Shown here: positions 1 through 10,814 of the stretch, piece after piece
Layout of the letters: each line of letters starts with the position of its first letter
Numbering within the stretch: the stretch's first letter is position 1
Assembly (NCBI RefSeq): GCF_018257795.1
Contig: NZ_JAERJD010000009.1
Coordinates: 162,936 to 226,935 of the forward strand
Source of the DNA: Citrobacter sp. JGM124
Lineage (GTDB): Bacteria; Pseudomonadota; Gammaproteobacteria; Enterobacterales; Enterobacteriaceae
Length of the DNA: 64,000 nucleotides
Direction: 5' to 3'
Translations under genes and position numbers: made by a program
Notes under the pieces: generated by a model
What the model was told of the DNA's origin: nothing
Database searches by the model: none
Seen by the model: the letters and a program-made list of their open reading frames with translations, nothing else

Positions 1-123
1 GGTTATTTCCAGACGGACCATAAATGAGTGACCATGCAAACGGCCACACTTATGACCAGGAGGAACATGAGGCAAGTGATGGGCGGCTTCGAAGGTAAAA
101 TCTTTGAATAAAGTGGTGGGCAT
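1..123 (-). CDS. queD: QueD, 6-carboxy-tetrahydropterin synthase (5' part only)
   Basis: The complement of the first 123 bases encodes the first 41 residues of QueD, starting [18 protein letters not shown]. The gene runs off the left edge of the window. QueD converts dihydroneopterin triphosphate to 6-carboxytetrahydropterin, an early step in queuosine and 7-deazaguanine synthesis in the cytoplasm. The zinc-binding histidines of the family are visible in the EAAHHLP and RLHGHS motifs. It is divergent from cysJ, the same arrangement as in enteric bacteria. The N-terminus matches the E. coli protein well enough to make the assignment firm despite its partial length. Confidence 0.93.
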   Translation of the reverse strand, partial: MPTTLFKDFTFEAAHHLPHVPPGHKCGRLHGHSFMVRLEIT

Positions 124-424
124 AAAACATATCTCTAAAGGCTAAAAACCGGCGGATGATAACGGAAAGTCGTTTTTTTCGCATTAACTAAACTTTCTTG
201 AATTATTATTGAATGTGAGAGTTACATGCTTCTTAAAATAAAGTCATTTATATCAATGAGTTAAATAACCTGTTTTACCACTAATGTTTATCTGAAATTA
301 CGGTTAGGCATTTTGGTTATTTGTTATTGCTAACCTGTCTTTAATTGTTGTTAACTCACTCGTTAACTTAGTGCCATTACCTTTAATAAGCCCTTTCGTT
401 TCAGCAACCGGAATCCTATAACGC
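124..424. promoter_or_regulatory. queD / cysJIH divergent intergenic region
   Basis: About 300 AT-rich bases separate the divergent queD and cysJ starts. No open reading frame is supported here. In enteric bacteria the cysJIH promoter lies in this gap and is activated by CysB with N-acetylserine. CysB sites are degenerate, so I cannot place them by eye, and the regulatory assignment is inferred from context. Confidence 0.5.
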
Positions 425-2233
425 ATGACAACTCAGGCTCCTCCGGCCACAATGCTTCCCCTGAATCAGGAGCAACTGGCCCACCTTCAGGCGGTGACAA
501 CCGACCTTTCTCATACCCAGCTAGCCTGGTTGTCCGGTTATTTCTGGGGAATGGTTAATCAACAACCGCACGTTTCTGGCGATGTAATTTCCCCGGTACA
601 GGCGGCTGTCGTGGCTGATACCCCGACCATTACCCTGATTTCCGCATCTCAAACCGGTAATGCACGGCGAGTGAGTGAGCAATTACGGGACGAACTATTG
701 GCCGCTGGACTCAGTGTGAACCTGGTCAATGCTGGAGATTATAAATTTAAGCAAATCGCTCAGGAAAAACTGCTGATCATCATTACCTCCACTCAAGGGG
801 AGGGGGAAACACCTGAAGAGGCTGTTGCGCTGCATAAATTCCTTTTTTCAAAGAAAGCCCCTCGTCTGGAAGGCAGTGCCTTTGCTGTTTTTAGCCTTGG
901 TGATTCTTCGTATGAGTTTTTTTGCAAAGCGGGAAAAGATTTTGACTCTCGCCTGGCTGAACTTGGTGCGGAACGCCTGCTTGAGCGCGTTGATGCTGAT
1001 GTCGAGTATCAGCCAGTGGCTAAAACATGGTGCAATAATCTGGTCACCCGTCTGAAAGCTCGCGTACCTGGGGTGGTAACCACTGCAGCAGTACCTGACA
1101 CCCAGGCTGCTCACCAGGATTTGTATAGCAAAGCGTCACCGCTGGCAGCATCCCTGGCGGTTAACCAAAAAATTACAGGTCGGGCTTCCGATAAAGATGT
1201 CCGCCACATTGAAATCGATCTTGGTGATTCTGGCCTGCGTTATCAGCCAGGAGATGCACTGGGTGTCTGGTATCATAACTCACCAGCACTGGTCCACGAG
1301 CTGGTGGAACTACTGTGGCTTAACGGTGACGAAACGGTAACCATTGACGGGAACTCGTTGTCACTCAATGACGCTTTGACCACACATTTTGAACTGACGG
1401 TAAATACCGCCGGTATTGTTGAACAATATGCCCAGCTGACGCGTAATACACAACTGCTGGAATGGGTTGGTGATAAAGGGAGCTTGCAGCGCTATGCGGA
1501 GACAACTCCCATTGTTGATATGGTGCGTTTCGCACCGGCAGAGCTTACGGCAGAACAGCTAACGGGTTTATTACGTCCATTGACGCCTCGTTTGTATTCT
1601 ATCGCCTCCTCCCAGGCTGAAGCGGAAAATGAAGTGCATATTACCGTCGGTGTTGTGCGTTATGAAATTGAAGGTCGTTCCCGTACCGGTGGCGCATCAG
1701 GGTTCCTTGCTGATCAGCTTGATGAGGATGGAGAAGTCCGCGTGTTTATTGAACACAACGATAATTTCCGCCTGCCTGCAGACCCTGAAACACCTGTCAT
1801 TATGATTGGTCCAGGGACAGGTATTGCTCCTTTCCGCGCTTTTATGCAGCAGCGTGATAACGACGGGGCTACAGGTAAAAACTGGCTGTTCTTTGGTAAC
1901 CCGCATTTTACTGAAGATTTTCTCTATCAGGTTGAATGGCAGCGTTATGTTAAAGAAGGCCTGTTGACCCATATCGACTTGGCTTGGTCGCGTGATCAAG
2001 AACATAAAATTTACGTACAAGATAAACTGCGCGAAAAGGGTGCAGAATTGTGGCGCTGGATCCAAGAGGGTGCGCATATTTACGTTTGTGGTGATGCCAG
2101 CCGTATGGCCAAAGACGTTGAGCAAGCATTACTTGACGTGATTTCCGAGCAGGGGGGGATGGATACCGAAACTGCAGATGAATTTTTAAGTGAGTTGCGC
2201 GTTGAGCGCCGTTATCAGCGAGATGTCTACTAA
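425..2233 (+). CDS. cysJ: Sulfite reductase [NADPH] flavoprotein alpha subunit CysJ
   Basis: This 602-residue protein is the diflavin reductase subunit of assimilatory sulfite reductase. It passes electrons from NADPH through FAD and FMN to CysI. A flavodoxin-like FMN domain spans roughly residues 68-210 ([11 protein letters not shown] phosphate loop, [11 protein letters not shown]). A ferredoxin-NADP reductase-like FAD/NADPH module follows, with RLYSIASS, the [12 protein letters not shown] nucleotide loop and [13 protein letters not shown]. It ends in the family-typical RRYQRDVY. Length and start match the E. coli protein. Its stop codon overlaps the cysI start by one base (TAATG), so the two are probably translationally coupled in a cysJIH operon under CysB control. 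Confidence 0.98.
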   Translation: MTTQAPPATMLPLNQEQLAHLQAVTTDLSHTQLAWLSGYFWGMVNQQPHVSGDVISPVQAAVVADTPTITLISASQTGNARRVSEQLRDELLAAGLSVNLVNAGDYKFKQIAQEKLLIIITSTQGEGETPEEAVALHKFLFSKKAPRLEGSAFAVFSLGDSSYEFFCKAGKDFDSRLAELGAERLLERVDADVEYQPVAKTWCNNLVTRLKARVPGVVTTAAVPDTQAAHQDLYSKASPLAASLAVNQKITGRASDKDVRHIEIDLGDSGLRYQPGDALGVWYHNSPALVHELVELLWLNGDETVTIDGNSLSLNDALTTHFELTVNTAGIVEQYAQLTRNTQLLEWVGDKGSLQRYAETTPIVDMVRFAPAELTAEQLTGLLRPLTPRLYSIASSQAEAENEVHITVGVVRYEIEGRSRTGGASGFLADQLDEDGEVRVFIEHNDNFRLPADPETPVIMIGPGTGIAPFRAFMQQRDNDGATGKNWLFFGNPHFTEDFLYQVEWQRYVKEGLLTHIDLAWSRDQEHKIYVQDKLREKGAELWRWIQEGAHIYVCGDASRMAKDVEQALLDVISEQGGMDTETADEFLSELRVERRYQRDVY

Positions 2234-3945
2234 TGAGTGAAAAACACCCCGGACCCCTGGTGGTCGAAGGTAAACTGGTCGATGCTGAACGTTTAAAGCG
2301 CGACAGTAACTATTTACGTGGAACCATCAAGGAAGACTTGCAGGATGGTCTGACTGGTGGTTTCAATGGTGATAACTTTTTGCTGATCCGCTTTCACGGT
2401 ATGTACCAGCAGGACGACCGTGATATTCGAGCTGAACGTGCCGAGCAGAAACTCGAGCCGCGCCATGCCATGATGTTACGTTGCCGTTTACCCGGGGGGA
2501 TCATCTCACCTCAACAATGGATGGCTATCGATAAGTTTGCTGCGGATAAAACGCTCTATGGCAGCATTCGACTCACCAACCGTCAAACATTTCAGTTTCA
2601 CGGAATTCTGAAGAAAAATGTTAAGCCCGCGCATGAAATGCTGCACGAGGTCGGGCTGGACGCCCTGGCAACGGCGAATGATGTGAATCGTAACGTTCTG
2701 TGTACCTCCAATCCTGTTGAGTCAGAGCTGCACCAGGAGGCATATGAATGGGCGAAAAAACTTTCAGAGCACTTGCTGCCACGCACTCGGGCTTACGCCG
2801 AAATCTGGTGGGATAAAGAGAAAATAGCCACCACCGATGAGGAGCCGATTCTCGGGGCGACTTATTTGCCGCGTAAATTTAAAACGACCGTGGTCATCCC
2901 GCCACAGAACGATGTTGATCTCCACGCGAATGACATGAACTTTGTGGCGATTGCTGAGAATGGCAAACTGGTCGGTTTTAACTTACTGGTTGGCGGTGGT
3001 TTGTCTATCGAGCACGGTAATAAAAATACCTATGCCCGCACTGCCAGCGAATTTGGTTATATTCCGTTAGAGCATACCCTGGCGGTCGCTGAAGCGGTGG
3101 TCACGACGCAACGTGACTGGGGTAACCGCACCGACCGTAAAAATGCGAAAACCAAATACACCCTGGAACGTGTCGGTGTTGATGTTTTCAAAGCTGAAGT
3201 CGAACGCCGTGCTGGTATTACGTTTGAACCGATACGTGAGTATAAATTTACAGGGCGTGGCGACAGAATCGGTTGGGTGAAAGGTATTGATGATAAATGG
3301 CATCTGACTCTGTTTATCGAAAATGGTCGTATTCTGGATTACCCGGATAAGCCTTTGAAAACCGGATTACTGGAGATTGCTCGTATCCATCAGGGAGACT
3401 TCCGCCTGACGGCTAACCAAAATTTGATCGTTGCCGGTGTGCCAAAAAGTGAGAAGGCCAAGATAGAGAAACTGGCAAAAACCCATGGTTTAATGGATTC
3501 AGTCACACCACAACGTGAAAATTCAATGGCTTGTGTTTCTTTCCCTACTTGCCCACTGGCCATGGCGGAAGCCGAACGTTTCTTGCCTCAGTTTGTGACC
3601 AAAATCGAGCAGGTACTGGTGAAACACAATGTACCTAATGAGCATATCGTCACCCGAGTAACAGGGTGCCCGAACGGTTGTGGGCGTGCCATGCTGGCTG
3701 AAATAGGACTGGTGGGTAAAGCTCCTGGTCGCTATAACTTGCATATTGGTGGTAATCGCACAGGCACCCGTATTCCACGTATGTACCAGGAAAATATTAC
3801 TGAGCCAGAAATTCTCGCCTCAATTGATGATCTGGTAGGACGCTGGGCAAAAGATCGTAAGGGGAAAGAGGGATTTGGGGATTTTACCGTCCGTACTGGC
3901 ATTATTCGCCCAGTGCTTGACCCCGCCCGTGACCTCTGGGACTAG
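2233..3945 (+). CDS. cysI: Sulfite reductase [NADPH] hemoprotein beta subunit CysI
   Basis: This 570-residue siroheme and [4Fe-4S] protein reduces sulfite to sulfide by six electrons using electrons from CysJ. The four cluster/siroheme cysteines are in place: Cys434 and Cys440 in [11 protein letters not shown], Cys479 and Cys483 in [11 protein letters not shown]. Codon counting gives the same residue numbers as in E. coli. The repeated nitrite/sulfite reductase ferredoxin-like half-domains and siroheme-binding arginines ([12 protein letters not shown]) are also recognisable. The start overlaps the cysJ stop. A strong hairpin follows before cysH. Confidence 0.98.
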   Translation: MSEKHPGPLVVEGKLVDAERLKRDSNYLRGTIKEDLQDGLTGGFNGDNFLLIRFHGMYQQDDRDIRAERAEQKLEPRHAMMLRCRLPGGIISPQQWMAIDKFAADKTLYGSIRLTNRQTFQFHGILKKNVKPAHEMLHEVGLDALATANDVNRNVLCTSNPVESELHQEAYEWAKKLSEHLLPRTRAYAEIWWDKEKIATTDEEPILGATYLPRKFKTTVVIPPQNDVDLHANDMNFVAIAENGKLVGFNLLVGGGLSIEHGNKNTYARTASEFGYIPLEHTLAVAEAVVTTQRDWGNRTDRKNAKTKYTLERVGVDVFKAEVERRAGITFEPIREYKFTGRGDRIGWVKGIDDKWHLTLFIENGRILDYPDKPLKTGLLEIARIHQGDFRLTANQNLIVAGVPKSEKAKIEKLAKTHGLMDSVTPQRENSMACVSFPTCPLAMAEAERFLPQFVTKIEQVLVKHNVPNEHIVTRVTGCPNGCGRAMLAEIGLVGKAPGRYNLHIGGNRTGTRIPRMYQENITEPEILASIDDLVGRWAKDRKGKEGFGDFTVRTGIIRPVLDPARDLWD

Positions 3946-3960
3946 AACGTTTATTTATGG

Positions 3961-3992
3961 CCGCCTGCTACACCATTATGGTTAGCAGGCGG
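3961..3992. other. Hairpin between cysI and cysH
   Basis: A near-perfect inverted repeat has outer arms CCGCCTGCTA (3961-3970) and TAGCAGGCGG (3983-3992). The inner ACCAT/ATGGT pairing extends the stem to about 15 bp with one bulged C. No T-run follows, so it looks more like an mRNA processing or stabilising element (or a REP-like unit) than an intrinsic terminator. It may lower cysH expression relative to cysJI. The function is inferred. Confidence 0.6.
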
Positions 3993-4035
3993 ATAGCCAT
4001 ACACCCCAGTTATTTTATCTACAGTCGAGTTGCTT

Positions 4036-4767
4036 ATGTCCGTATTCATCTTAGATGATTTAAATAAATTGCCACCCGAAGAACAAGTTCAGGCTCTGGC
4101 AGATGTGAATCAAGAGCTTGAAACACTGACTGCACAGCAGCGTGTAGCCTGGGCACTGGAACATTTACCTGGCGAGTTTGTTCTCTCTTCCAGCTTTGGT
4201 ATTCAGGCGGCAGTATGCCTGCACTTGGTCACCCAGCAGTTGCCTGAAATCCCTGTTATTCTCACCGATACAGGTTACCTGTTTGCAGAAACCTATCAAT
4301 TTATCGACGAATTGACCGACGTGTTAAAGCTTAACCTTAAAGTCTATCGTGCACCAGAAAGCGCCGCCTGGCAGGAAGCACGCTATGGAAAACTTTGGGA
4401 GCAGGGGGTTGAGGGCATAACCCGCTACAACGAGATAAATAAAGTTGAGCCGATGAATCGGGCGTTACATGAGCTTCAGGCTCAAACGTGGTTTGCTGGT
4501 TTACGCCGTGAACAGTCTACTAGCCGGGCTAAACTTCCAGTGCTCGGTATTCAGCGTGGCGTACTGAAGTTCTTGCCGATTATCGACTGGGATAATCGGA
4601 CGGTGTACCAGTATCTTACTGCTCACGGGCTAAAGTACCACCCACTTTGGGATGAAGGCTATCTCTCTGTGGGCGATACTCACACTACCCGGAAGTGGGA
4701 GCCGGGCATGGCGGAAGAAGAGACCCGCTTTTTTGGCTTAAAGCGCGAATGCGGGCTGCATGAGTAA
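4036..4767 (+). CDS. cysH: Phosphoadenosine phosphosulfate reductase CysH
   Basis: CysH reduces PAPS to sulfite plus adenosine 3',5'-bisphosphate using thioredoxin or glutaredoxin. It carries the PP-loop-like [10 protein letters not shown] motif, the LTDTGYLF strand and the C-terminal KRECGLHE motif with the catalytic cysteine at codon 239, as in the E. coli enzyme. It lacks the extra cysteine pairs of iron-sulfur APS reductases, so it is the PAPS type. I start it at the ATG at 4036 (MSVFILDD, 243 residues), because the in-frame TTG two codons upstream has no better support. It is the third gene of cysJIH. A weak AGCCC/GGGCT hairpin with a T-rich tail inside the 3' end of the convergent iap gene (about 4783-4813) may end transcription. 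Confidence 0.97.
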   Translation: MSVFILDDLNKLPPEEQVQALADVNQELETLTAQQRVAWALEHLPGEFVLSSSFGIQAAVCLHLVTQQLPEIPVILTDTGYLFAETYQFIDELTDVLKLNLKVYRAPESAAWQEARYGKLWEQGVEGITRYNEINKVEPMNRALHELQAQTWFAGLRREQSTSRAKLPVLGIQRGVLKFLPIIDWDNRTVYQYLTAHGLKYHPLWDEGYLSVGDTHTTRKWEPGMAEEETRFFGLKRECGLHE

Positions 4768-4779
4768 TCTGTCAGATAA

Positions 4780-5859
4780 TTAGCCCTGTGATGCTTTGAC
4801 GGGGCTTTCTTTATGTTTCAGTGACCCTGCTTTGGCAAGTTCTTTGATCAGCGGTAGCATAATTTTTACCGCATCATGAGAGCGTTTTGTAATCTGACCC
4901 GGTAACCATTTGTCCAGGTACTGAATATTATCCCGGGCAACTTGGTAACGTACCGTCCCTTCAGGGAACGCTTTACTACGGGGGCGCTGTTGATGCGACG
5001 AGTGTGAAACCCTGCCCGATTGTGTCGATTCTACGGATAGCACGGGAATACCAATGCTATCGAATAACGCAACGTCCTGATAAAAATCATTCCCTTTTGA
5101 CGCGGATGTTTCTGCTGCTGATTTTGTTGCGACAGGAATGGCGAACTGATGCGCTAAGGCCACAGCCCGGTCACGACCCAGTTTACGTACCGCATTGGGG
5201 GTTGACGCACTGCTGATAAAAGCCAGTTTGTCGCCGATGATCAAGCTGTCGAGGTTGATCACCAACAGGGTATCTTTTTGCTCTTTTTTCGTCATACGCA
5301 GTAAGATGCTACGAGCCCCGGCGGCATCTATCTGTTTACCACTGGTTGCGATAAAACGGATACTGTAGCGCACGGGTATATTGCGTAGTTTTTCTGCCAG
5401 TTCCAGCATTACGCCTAAACCGGACGCATTATCGTCGACCCCTTGCAGAAATAATCCTCCCAAATTGTCATTATTATTCTGATCACTCTGTGGGGTGTAA
5501 GTATCCAGATGGGCCATAATAATAATTTGCTGGGGCTCACTTCCCTGATGAAAAGCAATCACGCTATTGCCTGTAACACTATGCCAGATTTGTTCACCAT
5601 CGCTCTGGGCAAAGGGATAGCGGGCAGTAAACTGGCGAATATCACTCTGATAACCCCAGGCCTGAAATTGTTGTTTTACGTATTCAGCAGCCAGTAACTC
5701 TGCGGGGCTTCCTGTCATTCTTCCCGGAAAATGGCTGGCAATGTAACGAGTTTGTTGTTCCGCCACTTGGCCTGTCTGGGGGAGTGGTGCTGAAACAGTG
5801 ACTGCAGAGTATAGCCCCAGCGTCAGACAAAATAGCTGGCGGCGTACAGCGGAGAACAT
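4780..5859 (-). CDS. iap: Iap-like M28 family peptidase, active site apparently degenerate
   Basis: This 359-residue exported protein is the homologue of E. coli Iap, the aminopeptidase that trims the N-terminal arginine of alkaline phosphatase to make its isozymes. It has a cleavable signal peptide (LFCLTLGLYSAVTVSAP) and the M28 core. The first metal ligands are present in AHLDTYTP and GVDDNASG, and INLDSL supplies the later Asp. However, the segment aligned with the catalytic Glu-Glu of the family (SGEEEG in E. coli, from memory) reads SGKQID here, with Lys175-Gln176. The terminal HDVRLDNHQH region reads YQVARDNIQY, so the last metal-ligand His also seems lost. It lies between cysH and cysD, as in E. 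coli. It is likely a true gene under constraint, but its catalytic competence is doubtful. Confidence 0.88.
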   Translation of the reverse strand: MFSAVRRQLFCLTLGLYSAVTVSAPLPQTGQVAEQQTRYIASHFPGRMTGSPAELLAAEYVKQQFQAWGYQSDIRQFTARYPFAQSDGEQIWHSVTGNSVIAFHQGSEPQQIIIMAHLDTYTPQSDQNNNDNLGGLFLQGVDDNASGLGVMLELAEKLRNIPVRYSIRFIATSGKQIDAAGARSILLRMTKKEQKDTLLVINLDSLIIGDKLAFISSASTPNAVRKLGRDRAVALAHQFAIPVATKSAAETSASKGNDFYQDVALFDSIGIPVLSVESTQSGRVSHSSHQQRPRSKAFPEGTVRYQVARDNIQYLDKWLPGQITKRSHDAVKIMLPLIKELAKAGSLKHKESPVKASQG

Positions 5860-6253
5860 AATCCATCCTTCTCTTGATTCTTGATATCCACGAATTCAGT
5901 GTAAGCTGACCAATGTCTGCCCTCAGCGGATCCAGGCCCATCGCTTATGCCGCTCAATTGTTCTGAACTGAGCCGCAGCCGCTACTGAAGTATTGGCATA
6001 CAGATATTTTTTAACTCATCTAGTATGAAACTGTGGTGATGGATAGCCAATGGTATTTAGCGTTAAACCTGAAGAAATGAGGCGGTTAAGCACAATTTGT
6101 TGTGAGCATTGTCATTTTGTTATTACTTTTTGGAACGACTCATTCCAAATAGTAATTTCATAACAAATCAATTAGCGACTTATAGTCCTGTTAGATCACA
6201 TCTCAAACGGCTGACAAAGATCGGCTGTAATGTATTTCGCCTAAGGGAAGGTT
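5860..6253. promoter_or_regulatory. iap / cysD divergent intergenic region
   Basis: This is a 394-bp gap between divergent starts with no supported gene. By analogy with E. coli it should hold the CysB-activated cysDNC promoter. I cannot identify CysB boxes with certainty. A purine-rich ribosome binding site (AAGGGAAGG, 6243-6251) stands immediately before cysD. Confidence 0.5.
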
Positions 6254-7162
6254 ATGGAACAAAATCGACTTACTCACTTGCGACAGCTAGAAGCGGAGAG
6301 CATCCACATTATTCGCGAGGTTGCCGCTGAGTTCTCAAATCCGGTGATGATGTACTCGATCGGTAAAGACTCCTCGGTGATGTTGCATCTGGCACGTAAA
6401 GCATTCTATCCAGGCGCACTACCATTCCCCTTATTGCATGTTGATACCGGCTGGAAATTTCGTGAGATGTATGAGTTCCGGGATCGTACAGCTAAAGAGT
6501 ATGGCTTCGAATTGATTGTTCATCGTAATCCAGAAGGCGTGGCAATGGGTATTAACCCTTTTGTTCACGGAAGTGCGAAACATACTGACATCATGAAAAC
6601 GGAAGGGTTAAAACAGGCACTGAACAAGTATGGTTTTGATGCCGCATTTGGTGGTGCTCGTCGTGATGAAGAAAAATCACGGGCCAAAGAACGTATTTAC
6701 TCCTTTCGCGATCGTTTCCACCGCTGGGACCCTAAAAATCAGCGTCCTGAATTGTGGCATAACTATAATGGCCAAATAAACAAAGGCGAAAGCATTCGGG
6801 TGTTTCCACTCTCTAACTGGACTGAACTTGATATCTGGCAGTATATCTACTTAGAAAATATCAACATCGTTCCTCTTTATTTGGCTGCCCCTCGCCCGAT
6901 CATTGAGCGTGACGGCATGCTCATGATGGTGGATGACGAGCGCATCGATTTACAACCAGGCGAAGAGATACAACAGCGGATGGTTCGTTTCCGGACGTTA
7001 GGTTGCTGGCCGTTGACAGGGGCTGTGGAGTCGAGTGCGCAAACCCTGCCGTCGATTATCGAAGAAATGCTGGTGTCCACGACCAGCGAACGACAGGGTC
7101 GTGTTATCGACAGGGATCAAGCTGGCTCCATGGAGCTGAAAAAACGCCAGGGTTATTTCTAA
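6254..7162 (+). CDS. cysD: Sulfate adenylyltransferase small subunit CysD
   Basis: CysD (302 residues) is the catalytic half of ATP sulfurylase and makes adenosine 5'-phosphosulfate from sulfate and ATP, driven by GTP hydrolysis on CysN. The PP-loop-type nucleotide motif [13 protein letters not shown] is near residues 35-47. The family-typical [13 protein letters not shown] and [12 protein letters not shown] segments are present. Length and ends match E. coli. It is the first gene of cysDNC, with an 11-bp gap to cysN. Confidence 0.98.
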   Translation: MEQNRLTHLRQLEAESIHIIREVAAEFSNPVMMYSIGKDSSVMLHLARKAFYPGALPFPLLHVDTGWKFREMYEFRDRTAKEYGFELIVHRNPEGVAMGINPFVHGSAKHTDIMKTEGLKQALNKYGFDAAFGGARRDEEKSRAKERIYSFRDRFHRWDPKNQRPELWHNYNGQINKGESIRVFPLSNWTELDIWQYIYLENINIVPLYLAAPRPIIERDGMLMMVDDERIDLQPGEEIQQRMVRFRTLGCWPLTGAVESSAQTLPSIIEEMLVSTTSERQGRVIDRDQAGSMELKKRQGYF

Positions 7163-7173
7163 GGAACCGTCAG

Positions 7174-8601
7174 ATGAATACAACTATTGCACAACAAATT
7201 GCGGAAGAGGGCGGTGTAGAAGCTTATTTACGCGCCCAGCAACATAAAAGCCTGCTGCGTTTTCTCACCTGTGGCAGTGTTGACGATGGAAAAAGTACGT
7301 TAATCGGTCGACTGTTGCACGATACTCGACAGATCTATGAAGATCAGCTCTCTTCACTGCAAACGGACAGTAAACGCCATGGGACACAAGGTGAAAAGCT
7401 GGACTTAGCATTGCTGGTCGATGGTTTGCAAGCTGAACGTGAACAGGGTATTACCATTGATGTTGCCTACCGTTATTTCTCCACGGAGAAACGTAAATTT
7501 ATTATTGCGGATACACCAGGGCATGAGCAGTACACCCGCAATATGGCGACCGGTGCTTCCACTTGTGAGCTGGCTATCCTATTAATCGATGCCCGTAGGG
7601 GCGTTTTGGACCAGACTCGCCGTCATAGCTTTATCAGCACGTTACTGGGAATAAAGCACCTGGTTGTGGCAGTAAATAAAATGGATCTTGTTGATTTTAG
7701 TGAAGCGAGATTTGAACAAATAAAGAATGATTACCTGACCTTTGCGCAACAATTACCGTCGGATCTGGATATTCGTTTTGTTCCCCTTTCCGCCCTTGAA
7801 GGGGATAACGTTGCCAGTCAAAGTAGTGCGATGCCTTGGTATCACGGCCCAACATTGTTAAGCATGCTGGAAACAGTAGAAGTGACACGCAATGTTGACC
7901 AGCAACCAATGCGCTTCCCGGTACAGTATGTGAATCGCCCGAATCTCGATTTTCGTGGTTATGCCGGGACACTGGCATCCGGTACCGTTTATGTCGGGCA
8001 GCGGGTGAAAGTTCTGCCATCAGGGGTGGAATCGACCATAGCCAGCATTGTTACCTTCGATGGCGCACTGGATAATGCCATTGCCGGTGAGGCTATTACC
8101 TTGGTACTGGCTGATGAAGTAGATATCAGCCGGGGGGATCTGCTGGTGGATGCCGAACAGCAACTCACCGCGGTACAGCGTGCGAAGGTCGATGTGGTAT
8201 GGATGGCAGAGCAACCACTCCAGCCAGGACAACGCTATGACATCAAAATTTCAGGTAAAAAAACCCGGGCTTATGTGGATGCCATTCATCACCAGGTTGA
8301 GATCAACTCCTTGGATCATCTTGAGACTGAAAGCCTGCCACTCAATGGTATTGGGCTGGTCAGCCTGACTTTTGATGAGCCCCTTGTGTTGGATACCTAT
8401 CAGCAAAACCCGGTCACTGGCGGGCTTATTTTTATTGATCGTCTGAGTAACGTCACCGTGGGTGCCGGGCTCGTGCGTGAGCCATTACAACATGAACCGC
8501 AGATTCCGACGGAATTTAGTGCCTTTGAACTTGAACTCAATGCATTAGTCCGCCGTCACTTCCCACACTGGAATGCACGTGATCTGCTGGGAGGGAAATA
8601 A
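7174..8601 (+). CDS. cysN: Sulfate adenylyltransferase GTPase subunit CysN
   Basis: CysN is the EF-Tu-like GTPase subunit of ATP sulfurylase. The G-domain motifs are clear: GSVDDGKST (G1), DTPGHEQY (G3) and VNKMDLV (G4), followed by two beta-barrel domains. I start it at the ATG at 7174, after an AAGGAA ribosome binding site, giving 475 residues, the usual length. The longer frame upstream only overlaps cysD in another register. The stop overlaps the cysC start (TAATG). Confidence 0.97.
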   Translation: MNTTIAQQIAEEGGVEAYLRAQQHKSLLRFLTCGSVDDGKSTLIGRLLHDTRQIYEDQLSSLQTDSKRHGTQGEKLDLALLVDGLQAEREQGITIDVAYRYFSTEKRKFIIADTPGHEQYTRNMATGASTCELAILLIDARRGVLDQTRRHSFISTLLGIKHLVVAVNKMDLVDFSEARFEQIKNDYLTFAQQLPSDLDIRFVPLSALEGDNVASQSSAMPWYHGPTLLSMLETVEVTRNVDQQPMRFPVQYVNRPNLDFRGYAGTLASGTVYVGQRVKVLPSGVESTIASIVTFDGALDNAIAGEAITLVLADEVDISRGDLLVDAEQQLTAVQRAKVDVVWMAEQPLQPGQRYDIKISGKKTRAYVDAIHHQVEINSLDHLETESLPLNGIGLVSLTFDEPLVLDTYQQNPVTGGLIFIDRLSNVTVGAGLVREPLQHEPQIPTEFSAFELELNALVRRHFPHWNARDLLGGK

Positions 8602-9206
8602 TGGCTGACCATGACGATAACGTGGTGTGGCATGCCCACCCCGTTACCCAGGCCCAGCGTGAAGAACTGCACCGACATCGTGGCGCGGTGCTGTGGTTTA
8701 CTGGGCTGTCGGGGTCGGGGAAATCCACCGTGGCGGGTGCGTTGGAAACCGCATTACATGCTCAGGGTATCAGTACCTATTTATTAGATGGGGATAATAT
8801 TCGTCACGGTCTGTGTCGCGACCTGGGCTTTAGTGAGGCAGACCGCAGGGAGAATATTCGTCGAGTGGGTGAGGTGGCAAAGTTAATGGTCGATGCGGGA
8901 CTGGTCGTACTCACGGCTTTTATCTCACCTTACCGTGAAGAAAGACAGTTTGTCCGTGAGCTTATTGGTGAGTCCTGCTTTTGCGAAATATTTGTTGATA
9001 CGCCACTGGATATCTGTGAAGCGAGAGATCCAAAAGGTCTTTATAAAAAGGCACGAGCTGGTGAATTAGCAAATTTTACCGGGATTGATTCGGCCTATGA
9101 GGTCCCTGTTAACCCTGAATTACGCCTTGCTGGTGAACAATTAGTAACAAATTTAGTGACTCAAACATTAGACCTGTTACGTGGTAAGGATATTATCAAT
9201 CTCTGA
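8601..9206 (+). CDS. cysC: Adenylyl-sulfate kinase CysC
   Basis: CysC (201 residues) phosphorylates APS at the 3' position to give PAPS, the substrate of CysH. The Walker A motif GLSGSGKST is near residues 33-41. The DGDNIRHGL substrate loop and the FISPYREER segment with the phosphorylatable serine are present. It is translationally coupled to cysN by a one-base overlap and completes the cysDNC operon. Confidence 0.98.
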   Translation: MADHDDNVVWHAHPVTQAQREELHRHRGAVLWFTGLSGSGKSTVAGALETALHAQGISTYLLDGDNIRHGLCRDLGFSEADRRENIRRVGEVAKLMVDAGLVVLTAFISPYREERQFVRELIGESCFCEIFVDTPLDICEARDPKGLYKKARAGELANFTGIDSAYEVPVNPELRLAGEQLVTNLVTQTLDLLRGKDIINL

Positions 9207-9212
9207 ATCCTA

Positions 9213-9235
9213 TCTGGAGGCATAATGCCTCCGGA
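9213..9235. other. Hairpin after cysC
   Basis: A compact inverted repeat, TCTGGAGGCAT facing ATGCCTCCGGA, lies just after the cysC stop and before ygbE. There is no T-run, so termination is uncertain. It may be a 3' end stabiliser for the cysDNC transcript. Confidence 0.5.
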
Positions 9236-9256
9236 CATCAGAGTTACGAATACGTT

Positions 9257-9580
9257 ATGCGCAACAGCTCGAACTATTTCATTTCGCTGGCTGATTCAAG
9301 GGCTACGCCTGAGGAGACAGCCTGGTCACTGCCCGGTGCCGTTATTGGCTTTTTATCGTGGCTGTTGGCGCTTGGTATGCCATTTTTAATCTATGGTCTT
9401 AATACCCTGTTTTTCTTCCTCTACACATGGCCATTCTTTCTGGCACTCATGCCCTTGTCTGTGATTATCGGTATTGCAATGCACTCCTTGTTACATGGCC
9501 GGCTAATCCTCAGCTCTCTGGCAACACTCCTGCTTGTGTCCCTGATGTTTGGCGTATTGTTAATGTGGTTATTAGTCTGA
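9257..9580 (+). CDS. ygbE: YgbE family inner membrane protein (DUF3561)
   Basis: This 107-residue hydrophobic protein matches E. coli YgbE in length, sequence (AWSLPGAVIGFLSWLLALGMPFLIYG) and position between cysC and ftsB. At least three membrane segments are visible (about residues 25-48, 52-74 and 80-106). Its function is unknown in any organism I can recall. The conserved position beside ftsB and cysC carries no clear functional hint. Confidence 0.9.
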   Translation: MRNSSNYFISLADSRATPEETAWSLPGAVIGFLSWLLALGMPFLIYGLNTLFFFLYTWPFFLALMPLSVIIGIAMHSLLHGRLILSSLATLLLVSLMFGVLLMWLLV

Positions 9581-9763
9581 TCGCCAATCTGAAACATCTG
9601 TCCTGGTCTACTATTTATCGCAAGCCATCAGTGAAATGTGCGGCAAACGCGCATCACGTCGTGTTATGTGATAAATTTCACCGCTGTATAGCGGGCATCC
9701 TTGTTCCCGTAGCAAATTCAATAACGAGTTATGGGATGATTGTGCCGTGTTTCAGGGGGCTGG

Positions 9764-10084
9764 ATGGGTAAACTAACGCTACTGTTGCTCTGTATTCTGG
9801 GCTGGCTCCAGTATTCGCTGTGGTTCGGTAAAAACGGTATCAATGATTACACCCGGATCAGTGCCGATGTTACGGTACAGCAGGCGACCAATGCCAAGTT
9901 AAAATCACGTAATGATCAGCTGTTTGCTGAAATCGACGATCTTAACGGTGGGCAAGAGGCCATTGAAGAACGCGCTCGTAACGAACTCAGCATGATTAAA
10001 CCGGGTGAAAGTTTCTACCGTCTGGTTCCTGATGCCTCTAAGCGTGCCCCGAACAACACGGGGACTGGGCAAAATAATCGATAA
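9764..10084 (+). CDS. ftsB: Cell division protein FtsB
   Basis: FtsB is a bitopic divisome protein that forms a complex with FtsL and FtsQ and helps activate septal peptidoglycan synthesis. The 106-residue product has a short cytoplasmic N-terminus, one membrane helix ([19 protein letters not shown]), then a periplasmic leucine-zipper coiled coil (about residues 28-70) and the family-typical [14 protein letters not shown] segment. I use the ATG at 9764, which gives the normal MGKLTLLLL start. It lies 19 bp before ispD. Confidence 0.96.
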   Translation: MGKLTLLLLCILGWLQYSLWFGKNGINDYTRISADVTVQQATNAKLKSRNDQLFAEIDDLNGGQEAIEERARNELSMIKPGESFYRLVPDASKRAPNNTGTGQNNR

Positions 10085-10103
10085 CACTCTACAAGAGAAA
10101 GGC

Positions 10104-10814
10104 ATGTGTAACTCCTCTTCGGACGTTATCGCCGTAGTACCGGCTGCTGGTATCGGTAGCCGTATGCAGGCGGAATGTCCTAAGCAGTACCTAAAAATAG
10201 GCGAGCAGACCATTCTTGAGCACGCCGTTGCCAGCCTGCTGGCGCACCCTCGTATTCGTCAGGTGCTCGTGGCTATCAGCCCGGACGATCAGTATTTTAC
10301 ATCTCTACCTCTTGCTCAGAACCCGCGTGTTACCACGGTGACAGGGGGGGGAATGCGTGCCGAATCAGTATTGGCAGGTCTGCAGGCGGTGAATAATGCC
10401 GAATGGGTGTTAGTACATGATGCCGCTCGTCCTTGTTTACATCCTGATGATCTGGTGCGTTTACTGGCAATCACCCCCAGTAGCAAAATCGGAGGCATTC
10501 TGGCGACCCCGGTGCGTGATACCATGAAACGCAGTGAACCCGGAGCGCCACTTATCGCTCACACGGTGGAGCGAGATGATTTATGGCATGCTCTTACCCC
10601 ACAGCTGTTTCCGCTGGAACTACTACGTAGCTGTTTACTACGGGCATTGAATGAGGGCGCAACAATTACTGACGAAGCTTCAGCCCTGGAATATTGTGGT
10701 TTTCATCCTCAGTTAATCAGTGCGCGTGCTGATAACATTAAGGTGACTCGCCCCGAAGACCTTGCTTTGGCGGAATTTTATCTTACGCGGTTAACCCAAA
10801 CGGAGAATGTGTAA
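10104..10814 (+). CDS. ispD: 2-C-methyl-D-erythritol 4-phosphate cytidylyltransferase IspD
   Basis: IspD (236 residues) transfers CMP from CTP to methylerythritol phosphate in the non-mevalonate isoprenoid pathway. The nucleotide-binding PAAGIGSRM motif near the N-terminus, [14 protein letters not shown] and the C-terminal [13 protein letters not shown] are all present. The ATG at 10104 gives the family length and follows AAGAGAAAGG. Its stop overlaps the ispF start (TAATG), so the two are coupled. Confidence 0.97.
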   Translation: MCNSSSDVIAVVPAAGIGSRMQAECPKQYLKIGEQTILEHAVASLLAHPRIRQVLVAISPDDQYFTSLPLAQNPRVTTVTGGGMRAESVLAGLQAVNNAEWVLVHDAARPCLHPDDLVRLLAITPSSKIGGILATPVRDTMKRSEPGAPLIAHTVERDDLWHALTPQLFPLELLRSCLLRALNEGATITDEASALEYCGFHPQLISARADNIKVTRPEDLALAEFYLTRLTQTENV

